From DATAYF01 sp036272735 (GTDB lineage Bacteria > Chloroflexota > Ktedonobacteria > Ktedonobacterales > Ktedonobacteraceae), in NCBI GenBank assembly GCA_036272735.1, contig DATAYF010000459.1:1-7764 (forward strand): a DNA stretch of 7,764 bases, written 5' to 3'. Positions 1 through 5,570 of this stretch are shown piece after piece. The notes under the pieces were generated by a model. It was not told the origin of the DNA. It worked only from the letters and a program-made list of their open reading frames with translations, and did not search any database. The first letter of the stretch is position 1, and each line of letters begins with the position of its first letter. Both the position numbers and the translations under genes were made by a program.

Positions 1-141
1 GCTCGCGATCCCTCGCTCATACGCAACATCAAGGGGGTGTTCCTGGGCAATGATGCTGCCGTAGCAACACAGCGCGTTCGTGAGCTGGTCAAGTTGCAGG
101 CCACATTCAACGCCCAGGATGTCGAGCGGATCTTTCTTTAA
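1..141 (+). CDS. C-terminal tail of an unrecognised protein (partial)
   Basis: Frame 1 is open from the left edge to a TAA at 139-141 and gives the last 46 residues of a protein whose start lies outside the window. The tail has a soluble, probably helical look (…VRELVKLQATFNAQDVERIFL) with alternating charged and hydrophobic positions. It has no cysteines and no membrane segment. I do not recognise the family and assign no function. The next gene on the right (epoxide-hydrolase-like) is convergent, and the intervening 240 bases hold inverted repeats that begin at the last base of this stop codon. The codon use resembles the neighbouring genes, so I take it as a real gene end and not a chance ORF. 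Confidence 0.65.
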   Translation, partial: ARDPSLIRNIKGVFLGNDAAVATQRVRELVKLQATFNAQDVERIFL

Positions 142-375
142 ACATGAGCCATCCCGAATCCCATAGAAGCAAAAGCTGCATTTTGATGTAGGGACCGATT
201 TATCGTGTCCGCCGACCCCCTTGACCAGTAAACGACGAAGCCACAACGTTGCAAGCGCTGAGTTCGTTGGTCGACAAGGCTCGGCGGACACGATAAATCG
301 GTCCCTACAAGCTTTTTACGCACATTATTACTTCTTTATGCACCCTTGTTTCGAAGATTCAGGATGGCTCATGTT
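141..375. repeat. Outer 20-bp inverted repeat flanking a foldback element, between convergent genes
   Basis: Bases 141-160 (AACATGAGCCATCCCGAATC) and 356-375 are reverse complements with a single mismatch (19 of 20). The left arm starts on the stop codon of the plus-strand gene, and the right arm ends 7 bases before the stop of the minus-strand hydrolase. A further short pair, AAAAGCT at 171-177 and AGCTTTT at 310-316, lies inside it. The whole 240-base non-coding stretch is thus one nested palindrome with the 123-bp element at its centre. It may be a bidirectional terminator-like hairpin of the convergent pair that a small element split, or one larger composite foldback. Confidence 0.6.
187..309. 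repeat. 123-bp MITE-like foldback element with perfect 29-bp terminal inverted repeats
   Basis: Bases 187-215 and 281-309 are perfect reverse complements over 29 bp, beginning TGTAGGGACCGATTTATC. The 65-base centre continues the symmetry imperfectly (CCTTGACCA near 218 against TGGTCGACAAGG near 268-279). The ends read TGTA|GGGACC and GGTCCC|TACA, so a TA dinucleotide flanks the GGGACC ends. This would suit the TA target duplication of IS630/Tc1-mariner-type elements, but that attribution is inference. There is no room for a transposase, so if mobile it is non-autonomous. The single open frame across it is an artefact of the palindrome. Confidence 0.65.
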
Positions 376-381
376 CTCTGG

Positions 382-1251
382 CTAACGGCGCAGAAAATCT
401 ACCATGAATCGATTGACTGCTTCGGGCTGTTCTTGCTGCACCCAATGGCCGCTCTCGGCAATACGCTCGATACGCAGGTCTGGCACCCACTCTTCCAGGC
501 CATAGGTCATGGCGATATCGAGTGCGCTATCCTGCACGCCCCAGATCAGCAGCGTGGGGGCGCTTACCATTGCGCTCGGCACGCCAGGATTAAACGGGTT
601 GCCTGATGTGCGTACCAACGCGCGGTAGTAGTTCAAGGCGGCAGTGAGAGCTCCAGGCTTGCACATCGCGTCACGATAGTGATCAAGCACGTCGGACGGG
701 AAGGCGGCTTTGCGTAGCGCCGTGCTGTAAATGGTCTGGGCCAGCAGCGCGCCATGCTTGCGTGCGAGCATGTATTCGGGCAGCCAGGGTAGTTGGAAAA
801 AGAAGACATACCAGCTTTTGCGCAACTGCTTGATGGTGCGAAGCTCGCGTGCAAAGGTCCAGGGTGGAGGGGCATTGAGGCCGATGAGTTTCGTGGTCAT
901 TTGCGGGTAGCGCATGGCGAACGCCCAGGCCAGGACACCGCCCCAATCGTGGCCTACGATCACGGCATGTTCATAGCCCAGGCCTTTAATCAGGCCGACG
1001 ATATCGCGTAAGAGGTTGGCAACCGAGTAGCCACCGCGTGGTTTGTCGGTCTCGTTATAGCCGCGCAGGTCTGGCGCGACCACGGTATAACCGAGTTTGG
1101 CGATGACGGGAATCTGGTGTCGCCAGGAATACCAAAATTCGGGGAAACCATGGAGCAGCACAACGAGCGGGCCGCTTCCCTGTATGACGTAGTGCATGCG
1201 AATACCGTTAGTGATGATATCGCGATGTTGCCAGGTCTCAGTGATAATCAT
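382..1251 (-). CDS. Alpha/beta-hydrolase, probable epoxide hydrolase
   Basis: This 289-residue alpha/beta-hydrolase is best read as an epoxide hydrolase, which opens epoxides to vicinal diols through a covalent ester intermediate in the cytoplasm. Visible landmarks are the oxyanion-hole motif HGFPEFW (34-40), the nucleophile elbow GHDWGG (100-105) with Asp102 as nucleophile, the probable acid Asp241 (IWGVQD) and the general base His269 (SGHW). Lid tyrosines fit the epoxide hydrolase pattern: Tyr148 (WYVFFFQ) and Tyr209 (NYYR). These favour epoxide hydrolase over haloalkane dehalogenase, which shares the Asp nucleophile. Length is typical and there is no signal peptide. The ATG at 1251 has an AAAAGGAG site 9 bases upstream (1261-1268). 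The in-frame TTG at 1257 would be only 3 bases from it, so I chose the ATG. It is the last gene of the parA-led run, 20 bases after the methyltransferase. The true substrate cannot be read from sequence. Confidence 0.9.
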   Translation of the reverse strand: MIITETWQHRDIITNGIRMHYVIQGSGPLVVLLHGFPEFWYSWRHQIPVIAKLGYTVVAPDLRGYNETDKPRGGYSVANLLRDIVGLIKGLGYEHAVIVGHDWGGVLAWAFAMRYPQMTTKLIGLNAPPPWTFARELRTIKQLRKSWYVFFFQLPWLPEYMLARKHGALLAQTIYSTALRKAAFPSDVLDHYRDAMCKPGALTAALNYYRALVRTSGNPFNPGVPSAMVSAPTLLIWGVQDSALDIAMTYGLEEWVPDLRIERIAESGHWVQQEQPEAVNRFMVDFLRR

Positions 1252-1271
1252 GCGCAAATGCTCCTTTTCTT

Positions 1272-2120
1272 TTATTTATACGCGACGACGCCATAGGCAT
1301 CAGGGCGGCGCTCTACCCGCTGAAAGCCCGCCTCTTGCAACCGTTTGAGCGCGCCACGCGTTACCGTCCCGCTTGACCTGCTGTTGAGGTCACCGATATA
1401 GTGGAATAGGCGTCCGCCGCGCTTGAGAACGCGATAAAGCTGCTGGTAAAAGACCCTGGAGTAGAGTTCGCCGGCCAGGCTGAACACGGGCGGATCGTGG
1501 ATAATGCGCTCGAAGCTGCTGTCCTCGAAATCCGGCACAACATCGTAGGCATCGCCGATGATCTGCTGAATCTTAGCGTTGTCGAAGAGGGCACGCGACC
1601 ACGGGTTCTGCTGCGCGATAACCTGCGCACCTGGATCAAGCTCGATAGTGACGACCTGCGCGGCGGTTCTGGCGGCTTCGATAGCGGTGTACCCTAGCCC
1701 GGTTGCGGTATCGAGCACACGCCCATTCAGGGGCGCGATGGTTTTGACCTTTTTCAGCGTATCCTGCATGGGGTCGATATCCACAATGCGGTGCATGCTA
1801 AAACCAGCGATCAGCATGCTCGGCGTGTGGCGCGTGGGGAAAAGACTGCACATACGATTCGTATACTCAGAAAAAACCTGGATCGGTTGCGCTTCACCAT
1901 TCACGACGCTGAAACAGTTGCTATCGGCCTTCTTGATCTTCTCGATCTGCTGCCAGGCGAGTTGGCTGCCGTCTGGAAAGATCACACCATCATTTGACAC
2001 GGCCACCGTTACGCTGGAAATGCCAAGGTCTGGTGAGACCGTGGTGCTGCTGGCGTGCTGCTGGCGTACCGTGAGCAAACTATCCGCCTGAACGTAAGAG
2101 AGCACAATAGGGTATGGCAT
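1272..2120 (-). CDS. Class I SAM-dependent methyltransferase, COG2521-like
   Basis: A 282-residue protein with a Rossmann methyltransferase domain in its C-terminal half. The glycine-rich SAM motif LDTATGLGYTA is at about 136-146, the acidic residue after strand 2 is Glu160 or Asp162 (VVTIELDP), IIGDA lies at 187-191, and HDPPVF at 208-213 occupies motif IV. The GRLFHYIGD strand follows. The first ~110 residues are a separate domain of unclear role. The layout resembles the predicted methyltransferases of COG2521, whose substrate is not settled. The ATG at 2120 lies 4 bases after the stop of the upstream DinB-like gene, implying translational coupling. A TTG at 2141 would add 7 residues and overlap that gene. 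Neither start has a clear ribosome site. No other family fits better, but the substrate (RNA, protein or small molecule) is unknown. Confidence 0.8.
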   Translation of the reverse strand: MPYPIVLSYVQADSLLTVRQQHASSTTVSPDLGISSVTVAVSNDGVIFPDGSQLAWQQIEKIKKADSNCFSVVNGEAQPIQVFSEYTNRMCSLFPTRHTPSMLIAGFSMHRIVDIDPMQDTLKKVKTIAPLNGRVLDTATGLGYTAIEAARTAAQVVTIELDPGAQVIAQQNPWSRALFDNAKIQQIIGDAYDVVPDFEDSSFERIIHDPPVFSLAGELYSRVFYQQLYRVLKRGGRLFHYIGDLNSRSSGTVTRGALKRLQEAGFQRVERRPDAYGVVAYK

Positions 2121-2124
2121 ACGA

Positions 2125-2616
2125 TTACGCGTCGTGCTCAATGCGTGCTTTCAACTTGGAGAGTTGCGCGGCATGCCCCTGGTCGTGTTTGGGCAGGACG
2201 TTGACCAGTTGGTAAAATTTCATCTGTCCCCAGGTTTTGTGCTGGCATGGACGCTCCCAGGCTTGATCTGGCAGGTCAGCGAGGTACGTGAAGGTATCCT
2301 CACGACGTGCCGCCATGCCCGCGAGTACCACGTCAAGCGAGGCTGGCAGTTCAGCATGATTGGTCTGACGCGGACCTTCCTCTTCAAGCGGGATGATCAG
2401 CGGATTATCCTCATCCTGCACCCGTTTCATCTGTTCGAGGGCGAGACCATCCACGATATACAGGTGGTGTGCTATTTGTAAAGGCGACCACTCATTTTCG
2501 GCAACGGACTGCGTAAGCTCGGATGCGCTGAACCTGGCGAGTTGTGCCATCAGCTCAATCCTGGCCGTCACCATTTTTTGGCGGACGCGATCAAATGGAC
2601 GTTCTACCGTTGTCAT
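2125..2616 (-). CDS. DinB-like (YfiT/DinB superfamily) metal-binding protein
   Basis: A 163-residue four-helix-bundle protein of the DinB/YfiT superfamily. The three-histidine metal site is visible: His50 or His51 in WSPLQIAHHLYIVD, and the C-terminal pair His144 and His148 in KHDQGH. The WSP turn before the first histidine is also typical. Members include thiol-dependent transferases (bacillithiol or mycothiol systems) and damage-induced proteins, so the exact reaction cannot be assigned. The start ATG at 2614-2616 is preceded by AAGGGGAA, which overlaps the parB stop codon. Only 11 bases separate it from parB, so it is translated from the par operon. Its stop is 4 bases before the likely start of the methyltransferase gene. 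Length is normal for the superfamily and the protein is predicted to be cytoplasmic. Confidence 0.85.
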   Translation of the reverse strand: MTTVERPFDRVRQKMVTARIELMAQLARFSASELTQSVAENEWSPLQIAHHLYIVDGLALEQMKRVQDEDNPLIIPLEEEGPRQTNHAELPASLDVVLAGMAARREDTFTYLADLPDQAWERPCQHKTWGQMKFYQLVNVLPKHDQGHAAQLSKLKARIEHDA

Positions 2617-2627
2617 ACCGATTCCCC

Positions 2628-3635
2628 TTATTGTTCACCTTCACGCTTGACCAGGCGATTATACAGGCTTTCCAGCTCATCCTGATTGTTGAAGTGGACA
2701 ACCAGCGTACCCTTGTATTTATTGTTGCACTTCAGATCAACCTTCGCCATGAACGTATTGCGAAAATCGCGCTCCCAATCCGTGAGTTCAGCGCTACGTT
2801 GTGGCTTGGCGGTGACGCTGCTCATCGCCTCGTTGATACTTCTGGTCTGTTTCAGCGCCTTCACCATCTCTTCCACCTGGCGCACACTCAAGTGTTCCGC
2901 GACGATTTTGTGCATCAGTGTGAGCTGGTCTTCGTCGCGCTCGACGCTGAGCAGGGCGCGGGCATGCCCCTCGGTAAAGGTATCAGCCTGCTCCATCAAT
3001 TTCTCGCGTAGCTGGGCGGGCAGTTCAAGCAGGCGAATAGCATTTGAGATGGTGGAACGATCTTTGCCAACACGCTGAGCAACCTGTTCTTGCGTAAGTT
3101 TAAAATCCTGAATGAGCGCCTGATAAGCCATGGCCTCTTCGATAGGATTGAGATCGGCGCGCTGAATATTCTCGATCAGCGCCATCTCGAACATCTGCTG
3201 TGGGTCGACATCCTTGATCACCACCGTAACCTTGGTGAGACCAGCCATTTTCGCGGCACGCCAGCGTCGTTCACCTGCGATAATCTGATATTTGGCGCTC
3301 CACTCTGCGGGGCCTGGCGTTTGGCCTTGCGAGTCGGAGAGCCAGGCGTCGGCGCGCTGCGCGTTCTCAATCTCACTCAAGCGTGTCACGATAATGGGTT
3401 GAATCAGGCCATGCTCTTTGATCGAGGCGCTCAATTCGCGCAACTTGGGGTCGTCATCGGAAAAGACACGACGCGGCTGGCGTGGGTTGGGAATAATGCT
3501 GGCGACGGGAATCTGGGGGAGTGACGCTTCGTCGTCGCGCATGCTAGTTGGTTGTTGCGCAGCCATAATTTCTGACGCACCAGGGATCAGGGAATTGAGG
3601 CCGCGTCCCAAACCGCCAAATTTCTGCTTAGCCAC
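2628..3635 (-). CDS. parB: Chromosome partitioning protein ParB/Spo0J
   Basis: ParB binds parS sites near the origin, loads as a CTP-gated clamp, and with ParA segregates the origin region. The 335 residues show the N-terminal ParA-contact segment (KQKFGGLGRGLNSLIPG, 3-19), the ParB/Srx nucleotide-binding domain from about 41, the CTP-binding motif GERRWRAA (121-128), the second motif ENIQRADLNPIEEA (155-168), an HTH domain (about 180-205) and a C-terminal dimerisation domain from about 286. Residues 86-115, between two strands of the Srx domain, form a polar insert that is longer than usual. The start is GTG at 3633-3635, with a strong AGGAGGT 8 bases upstream (3644-3650) inside parA. The gene overlaps parA by 8 bases, so the two are translationally coupled. 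I found no good match to the usual parS palindrome in the window. Confidence 0.96.
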   Translation of the reverse strand: MAKQKFGGLGRGLNSLIPGASEIMAAQQPTSMRDDEASLPQIPVASIIPNPRQPRRVFSDDDPKLRELSASIKEHGLIQPIIVTRLSEIENAQRADAWLSDSQGQTPGPAEWSAKYQIIAGERRWRAAKMAGLTKVTVVIKDVDPQQMFEMALIENIQRADLNPIEEAMAYQALIQDFKLTQEQVAQRVGKDRSTISNAIRLLELPAQLREKLMEQADTFTEGHARALLSVERDEDQLTLMHKIVAEHLSVRQVEEMVKALKQTRSINEAMSSVTAKPQRSAELTDWERDFRNTFMAKVDLKCNNKYKGTLVVHFNNQDELESLYNRLVKREGEQ

Positions 3636-4398
3636 GAGCCATTACCTCCTCGGCGAGTGCGCGATAGGCCAACCCTCCCGGCGAAGTAGGGTCATAATCC
3701 AGAATCGCTTGACCGAAGCTAGGAGCCTCGCTAAGACGGACGCTGCGATTAATGATGGTCTGAAACGTTTCTTCGGGAAAATGATTGCGCACTTCACGCA
3801 CGATATCGCCAGCCAGGCGCGTACGCGGATCGAACATCGTCAGGATCACACCGGCGATATGCAGTTGGGTATTGAGTTTATTTTTGACCAGGTTAATTGT
3901 ATTGAGCAACTGGGTCAGTCCTTCCAAGGCGAGATACTCACATTGAATCGGGATGAGCACGCCGTCAGAGGCAACCAGGGCGTTGATAGTCAGTAGACCC
4001 AGTGACGGGGGACAATCGATAAGGATATAATCGCACCGTTCGCGAATAGGCTCTAAAACCTGGTGCAAACGTTGTTCACGGGCGAGGGCTCCGACTAATT
4101 CTACTTCTGCTGCTGCTAGATCGACAGTCGTTGGCGCGACAACCAGTTCACGGCGTGGTGTCGGTACGATAACATCAAATATGGAAACATCCTCGTCTTC
4201 ACGAATGAGGAGATCATACATCGTATGCTGCCGTATGGTTTTGAGCACGCCGATGCCACTGGACGTATTGGCTTGCGGGTCCATATCAACCAGCAACACT
4301 TTGCGCCCGGCGGCAGCTAAATATGTCGCCAGATTGATAGCAGTGGTAGTTTTGCCGACGCCCCCCTTCTGGTTTGCAATGGCATACACTTTTGACAC
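3628..4398 (-). CDS. parA: Chromosome partitioning ATPase ParA/Soj
   Basis: A deviant-Walker ATPase that dimerises on ATP, binds nucleoid DNA and drives ParB-parS complexes apart. From the GTG at 4396-4398 it is 256 residues, the usual Soj length. It shows the deviant Walker A KGGVGKTT (11-18, signature lysine 11), the A' motif DMDPQ (38-42, catalytic Asp40), Walker B ILIDCPP (125-131) and the conserved RSVRLSEAPSFG segment (218-229). I chose the GTG because MSKVYAIANQKGG is the standard beginning of this family. A TTG at 4434 would add 12 residues (IRKKERYGKRP…) but starts inside a leader palindrome and lacks a ribosome site. The AGGAAAGG purine run at 4414-4421 is about 15 bases from the GTG, rather far, so the start is likely but not certain. 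This is the first gene of the leftward operon. Confidence 0.95.
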   Translation of the reverse strand: MSKVYAIANQKGGVGKTTTAINLATYLAAAGRKVLLVDMDPQANTSSGIGVLKTIRQHTMYDLLIREDEDVSIFDVIVPTPRRELVVAPTTVDLAAAEVELVGALAREQRLHQVLEPIRERCDYILIDCPPSLGLLTINALVASDGVLIPIQCEYLALEGLTQLLNTINLVKNKLNTQLHIAGVILTMFDPRTRLAGDIVREVRNHFPEETFQTIINRSVRLSEAPSFGQAILDYDPTSPGGLAYRALAEEVMARG

Positions 4399-4425
4399 AG
4401 GTCGCTTACCGTACCTTTCCTTTTT

Positions 4426-4445
4426 CCGTATCAAAATAGATACGG
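4426..4445. promoter_or_regulatory. Palindrome in the parA leader
   Basis: CCGTATC (4426-4432) and GATACGG (4439-4445) form a perfect 7-bp inverted repeat around the 6-base spacer AAAATA. It lies downstream of the predicted parA start site and just upstream of the purine-rich run AGGAAAGG. It could be an operator for autoregulation of the par operon or a 5'-UTR hairpin near the ribosome site. No T-run follows on the minus strand, so it is not a simple terminator. Confidence 0.5.
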
Positions 4446-4467
4446 CTCGGCTGCGCGTCGTATTGCC

Positions 4468-4496
4468 ATTGTAACAAAAGTCGCAGAGAGAAGCAA
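4468..4496 (-). promoter_or_regulatory. Sigma70-type promoter for the parA operon
   Basis: On the minus strand TTGCTT (4491-4496) and TACAAT (4468-4473) are separated by 17 bases, a near-consensus housekeeping promoter pair. Transcription would begin near 4461 and give a leader of about 60 bases before the parA GTG. The promoter sits in the short gap after the upstream membrane protein gene (stop at 4527), so the par operon can be transcribed independently. Confidence 0.65.
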
Positions 4497-4526
4497 CTAT
4501 TCGTGCGATTAGGAGCAGATTCTATA

Positions 4527-5036
4527 CTATAGTGTAACGCGGTTGCCACCGGCTGGCATCGTGAAGCGCAACATGCCACCGCGGGCGAGCTTGCAGCTAA
4601 TGACGACCAGTGTATGCAGTGCCAACAGAGTAATCAATGTTCGCAATTCGTTATCGACGAGCCAGGCAACAAGGCTCAGATGCTGTGGACCGTTGGTCAG
4701 CATGCGCACGAGCACCGGACCTAGTTGCGTCCCAAAGCTGCCGGTGGGTAGCCCAAAACACAGAGAAATGATAAGATTGATGCCGAAGCACATGAGTGCC
4801 AACCGGAGACCAAGCAGCCAGAAACGCTTACTCAAGCGCTCGCGTTTGGTCGAGACAATGCGCTGCGTGGTCCAGTAGGGCACAAATAAGTATTGGAGCA
4901 CTTGAAACAGCAGTGGGATTGCGACAAACAGCCAGCCAGGGAAAACAGCCGGACTGATCAGCGCACACAGTCGTCCCAGCGTATAGAGAATGAGCCCTTC
5001 GATAATAGCGCGTCGATAACTTACTTTATAAAACAT
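4527..5036 (-). CDS. Small integral membrane protein of unknown function
   Basis: A 169-residue protein that I do not recognise. It has four likely membrane segments, at about residues 11-30, 34-54, 73-95 and 131-149. A basic loop (TKRERLSKR, 63-71) follows segment 2 and should face the cytoplasm. A polar loop (GLPTGSFGTQLGP…, 95-130) joins segments 3 and 4. There is no cleavable signal peptide, nucleotide-binding motif or conserved catalytic pattern. The ATG at 5034-5036 has only a weak purine stretch upstream. The gene lies between fmdB (105 bases upstream, with a hairpin in between) and the parA promoter (30 bases downstream). It may be read with fmdB or on its own. Its codon use is like that of its neighbours, so I take it as real. 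Confidence 0.75.
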   Translation of the reverse strand: MFYKVSYRRAIIEGLILYTLGRLCALISPAVFPGWLFVAIPLLFQVLQYLFVPYWTTQRIVSTKRERLSKRFWLLGLRLALMCFGINLIISLCFGLPTGSFGTQLGPVLVRMLTNGPQHLSLVAWLVDNELRTLITLLALHTLVVISCKLARGGMLRFTMPAGGNRVTL

Positions 5037-5055
5037 GGTAGAAAATTCCAGATTT

Positions 5056-5143
5056 TTCGGAAGAAGATCTTACTACGTATCCGAACACCTGAGCGCGGAG
5101 CGCTAGCCACGGTAGTAGCGTTGGTGTTCGGGAGAAGAACTTA
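5056..5143. repeat. Hairpin bracketed by a 17-bp imperfect direct repeat, between fmdB and the membrane gene
   Basis: CCGAACACC (5081-5089) and GGTGTTCGG (5123-5131) are perfect 9-bp inverted arms, with an inner CGCTA/TAGCG pair at 5101-5105 and 5116-5120. Around them TTCGGAAGAAGATCTTA (5056-5072) and TTCGGGAGAAGAACTTA (5127-5143) match at 15 of 17 positions. The second copy includes the fmdB stop codon. On the minus strand no clean T-run follows, so the hairpin is at best a weak terminator, attenuator or mRNA-processing site. It could also be the scar of a small insertion. Confidence 0.4.
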
Positions 5144-5365
5144 GTGACAGCCACAATTATCGCCACAACCACATCCCTTCATGGCCGGGGCCGCGTCATC
5201 GTACGAACGGTCCTCGCCGCCGCGCGGGAAGGCGAACGCTGAGAGCAGGCGACGTACTTTTTCGCTGTGGCATTTGGTGCAGACAACATCATCGGCGTGC
5301 TGGTTGCCCACAATGAGTTCAAATTTTGATTTGCAGTTTGCGCAATAGTATTCGTACAATGGCAT
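5141..5365 (-). CDS. FmdB-family zinc ribbon protein with a Cys-rich tail
   Basis: A 74-residue protein of the FmdB (CxxC_CXXC_SSSS) zinc ribbon family, beginning MPLYEYYCANC as is typical. Cys8-Cys11 and Cys29-Cys32 form the zinc site. Family members were first noted as putative regulatory proteins next to amidase/formamidase genes, but no biochemical role is established. The unusual part is the C-terminus, GCGCGDNCGCH (64-74), with four more cysteines and a histidine that could bind a second metal. The ATG at 5363-5365 has an excellent GGAGGGA site 7 bases upstream (5373-5379). A promoter and palindrome lie further upstream, divergent from ychF. Confidence 0.85.
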   Translation of the reverse strand: MPLYEYYCANCKSKFELIVGNQHADDVVCTKCHSEKVRRLLSAFAFPRGGEDRSYDDAAPAMKGCGCGDNCGCH

Positions 5366-5426
5366 AGAAACGTCCCTCCGCTTAGGTTCGCCCTAAAAGG
5401 CGGTGTATTTCAAACAGCATGATAAT

Positions 5427-5440
5427 ATAGTAACTACTAT
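5427..5440. promoter_or_regulatory. 14-bp palindrome over the fmdB transcription start (possible operator)
   Basis: ATAGTAACTACTAT is a perfect 6-bp inverted repeat with a 2-base centre. It overlaps the end of the predicted fmdB -10 box and the expected start site near 5432, a classic position for a repressor. The regulator is unknown. Confidence 0.4.
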
Positions 5441-5468
5441 TGTAGTGCCTGGATGAAGGTATCGTCAA
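5439..5468 (-). promoter_or_regulatory. Sigma70-type promoter for the FmdB-family gene
   Basis: On the minus strand TTGACG (5463-5468) and TACAAT (5439-5444) are 18 bases apart. The -10 hexamer is identical to the one proposed for parA. The predicted leader is about 65 bases and contains the GGAGGGA ribosome site. The same region holds a nested stem (TGCCTGG 5446-5452 with CCAGGCA 5486-5492, and GCATG 5473-5477 with CATGC 5482-5486). Confidence 0.55.
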
Positions 5469-5540
5469 GGCAGCATGTGCGCATGCCAGGCAAATGATCC
5501 CGCCAGGGGACGGCCCCCGCAAGGTAGGTCGTTGAGGCGG

Positions 5541-5560
5541 TATAATGAATATATAAGGAA
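5541..5560 (+). promoter_or_regulatory. -10 box and ribosome site for ychF
   Basis: A consensus TATAAT lies at 5541-5546, and an AAGGAA ribosome site at 5555-5560 is 10 bases before the ATG at 5571. No good -35 hexamer is found at the right distance, so the promoter is either activator-assisted or weaker than its -10 suggests. The leader would be about 20 bases. Confidence 0.5.
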
Positions 5561-5570
5561 AAGAAATATC

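Noticed and set aside
138..323. 61-residue minus-strand ORF over the foldback element
   Set aside because: It is an open frame created by the palindrome, with no ribosome site or family resemblance.
1252..1257. TTG start of the hydrolase two codons upstream
   Set aside because: It is only 3 bases from the AGGAG site, whereas the ATG at 1251 has 9-base spacing.
4399..4434. TTG start adding 12 residues to ParA
   Set aside because: It lies within the leader palindrome, has no ribosome site, and the extension is not typical of Soj proteins.
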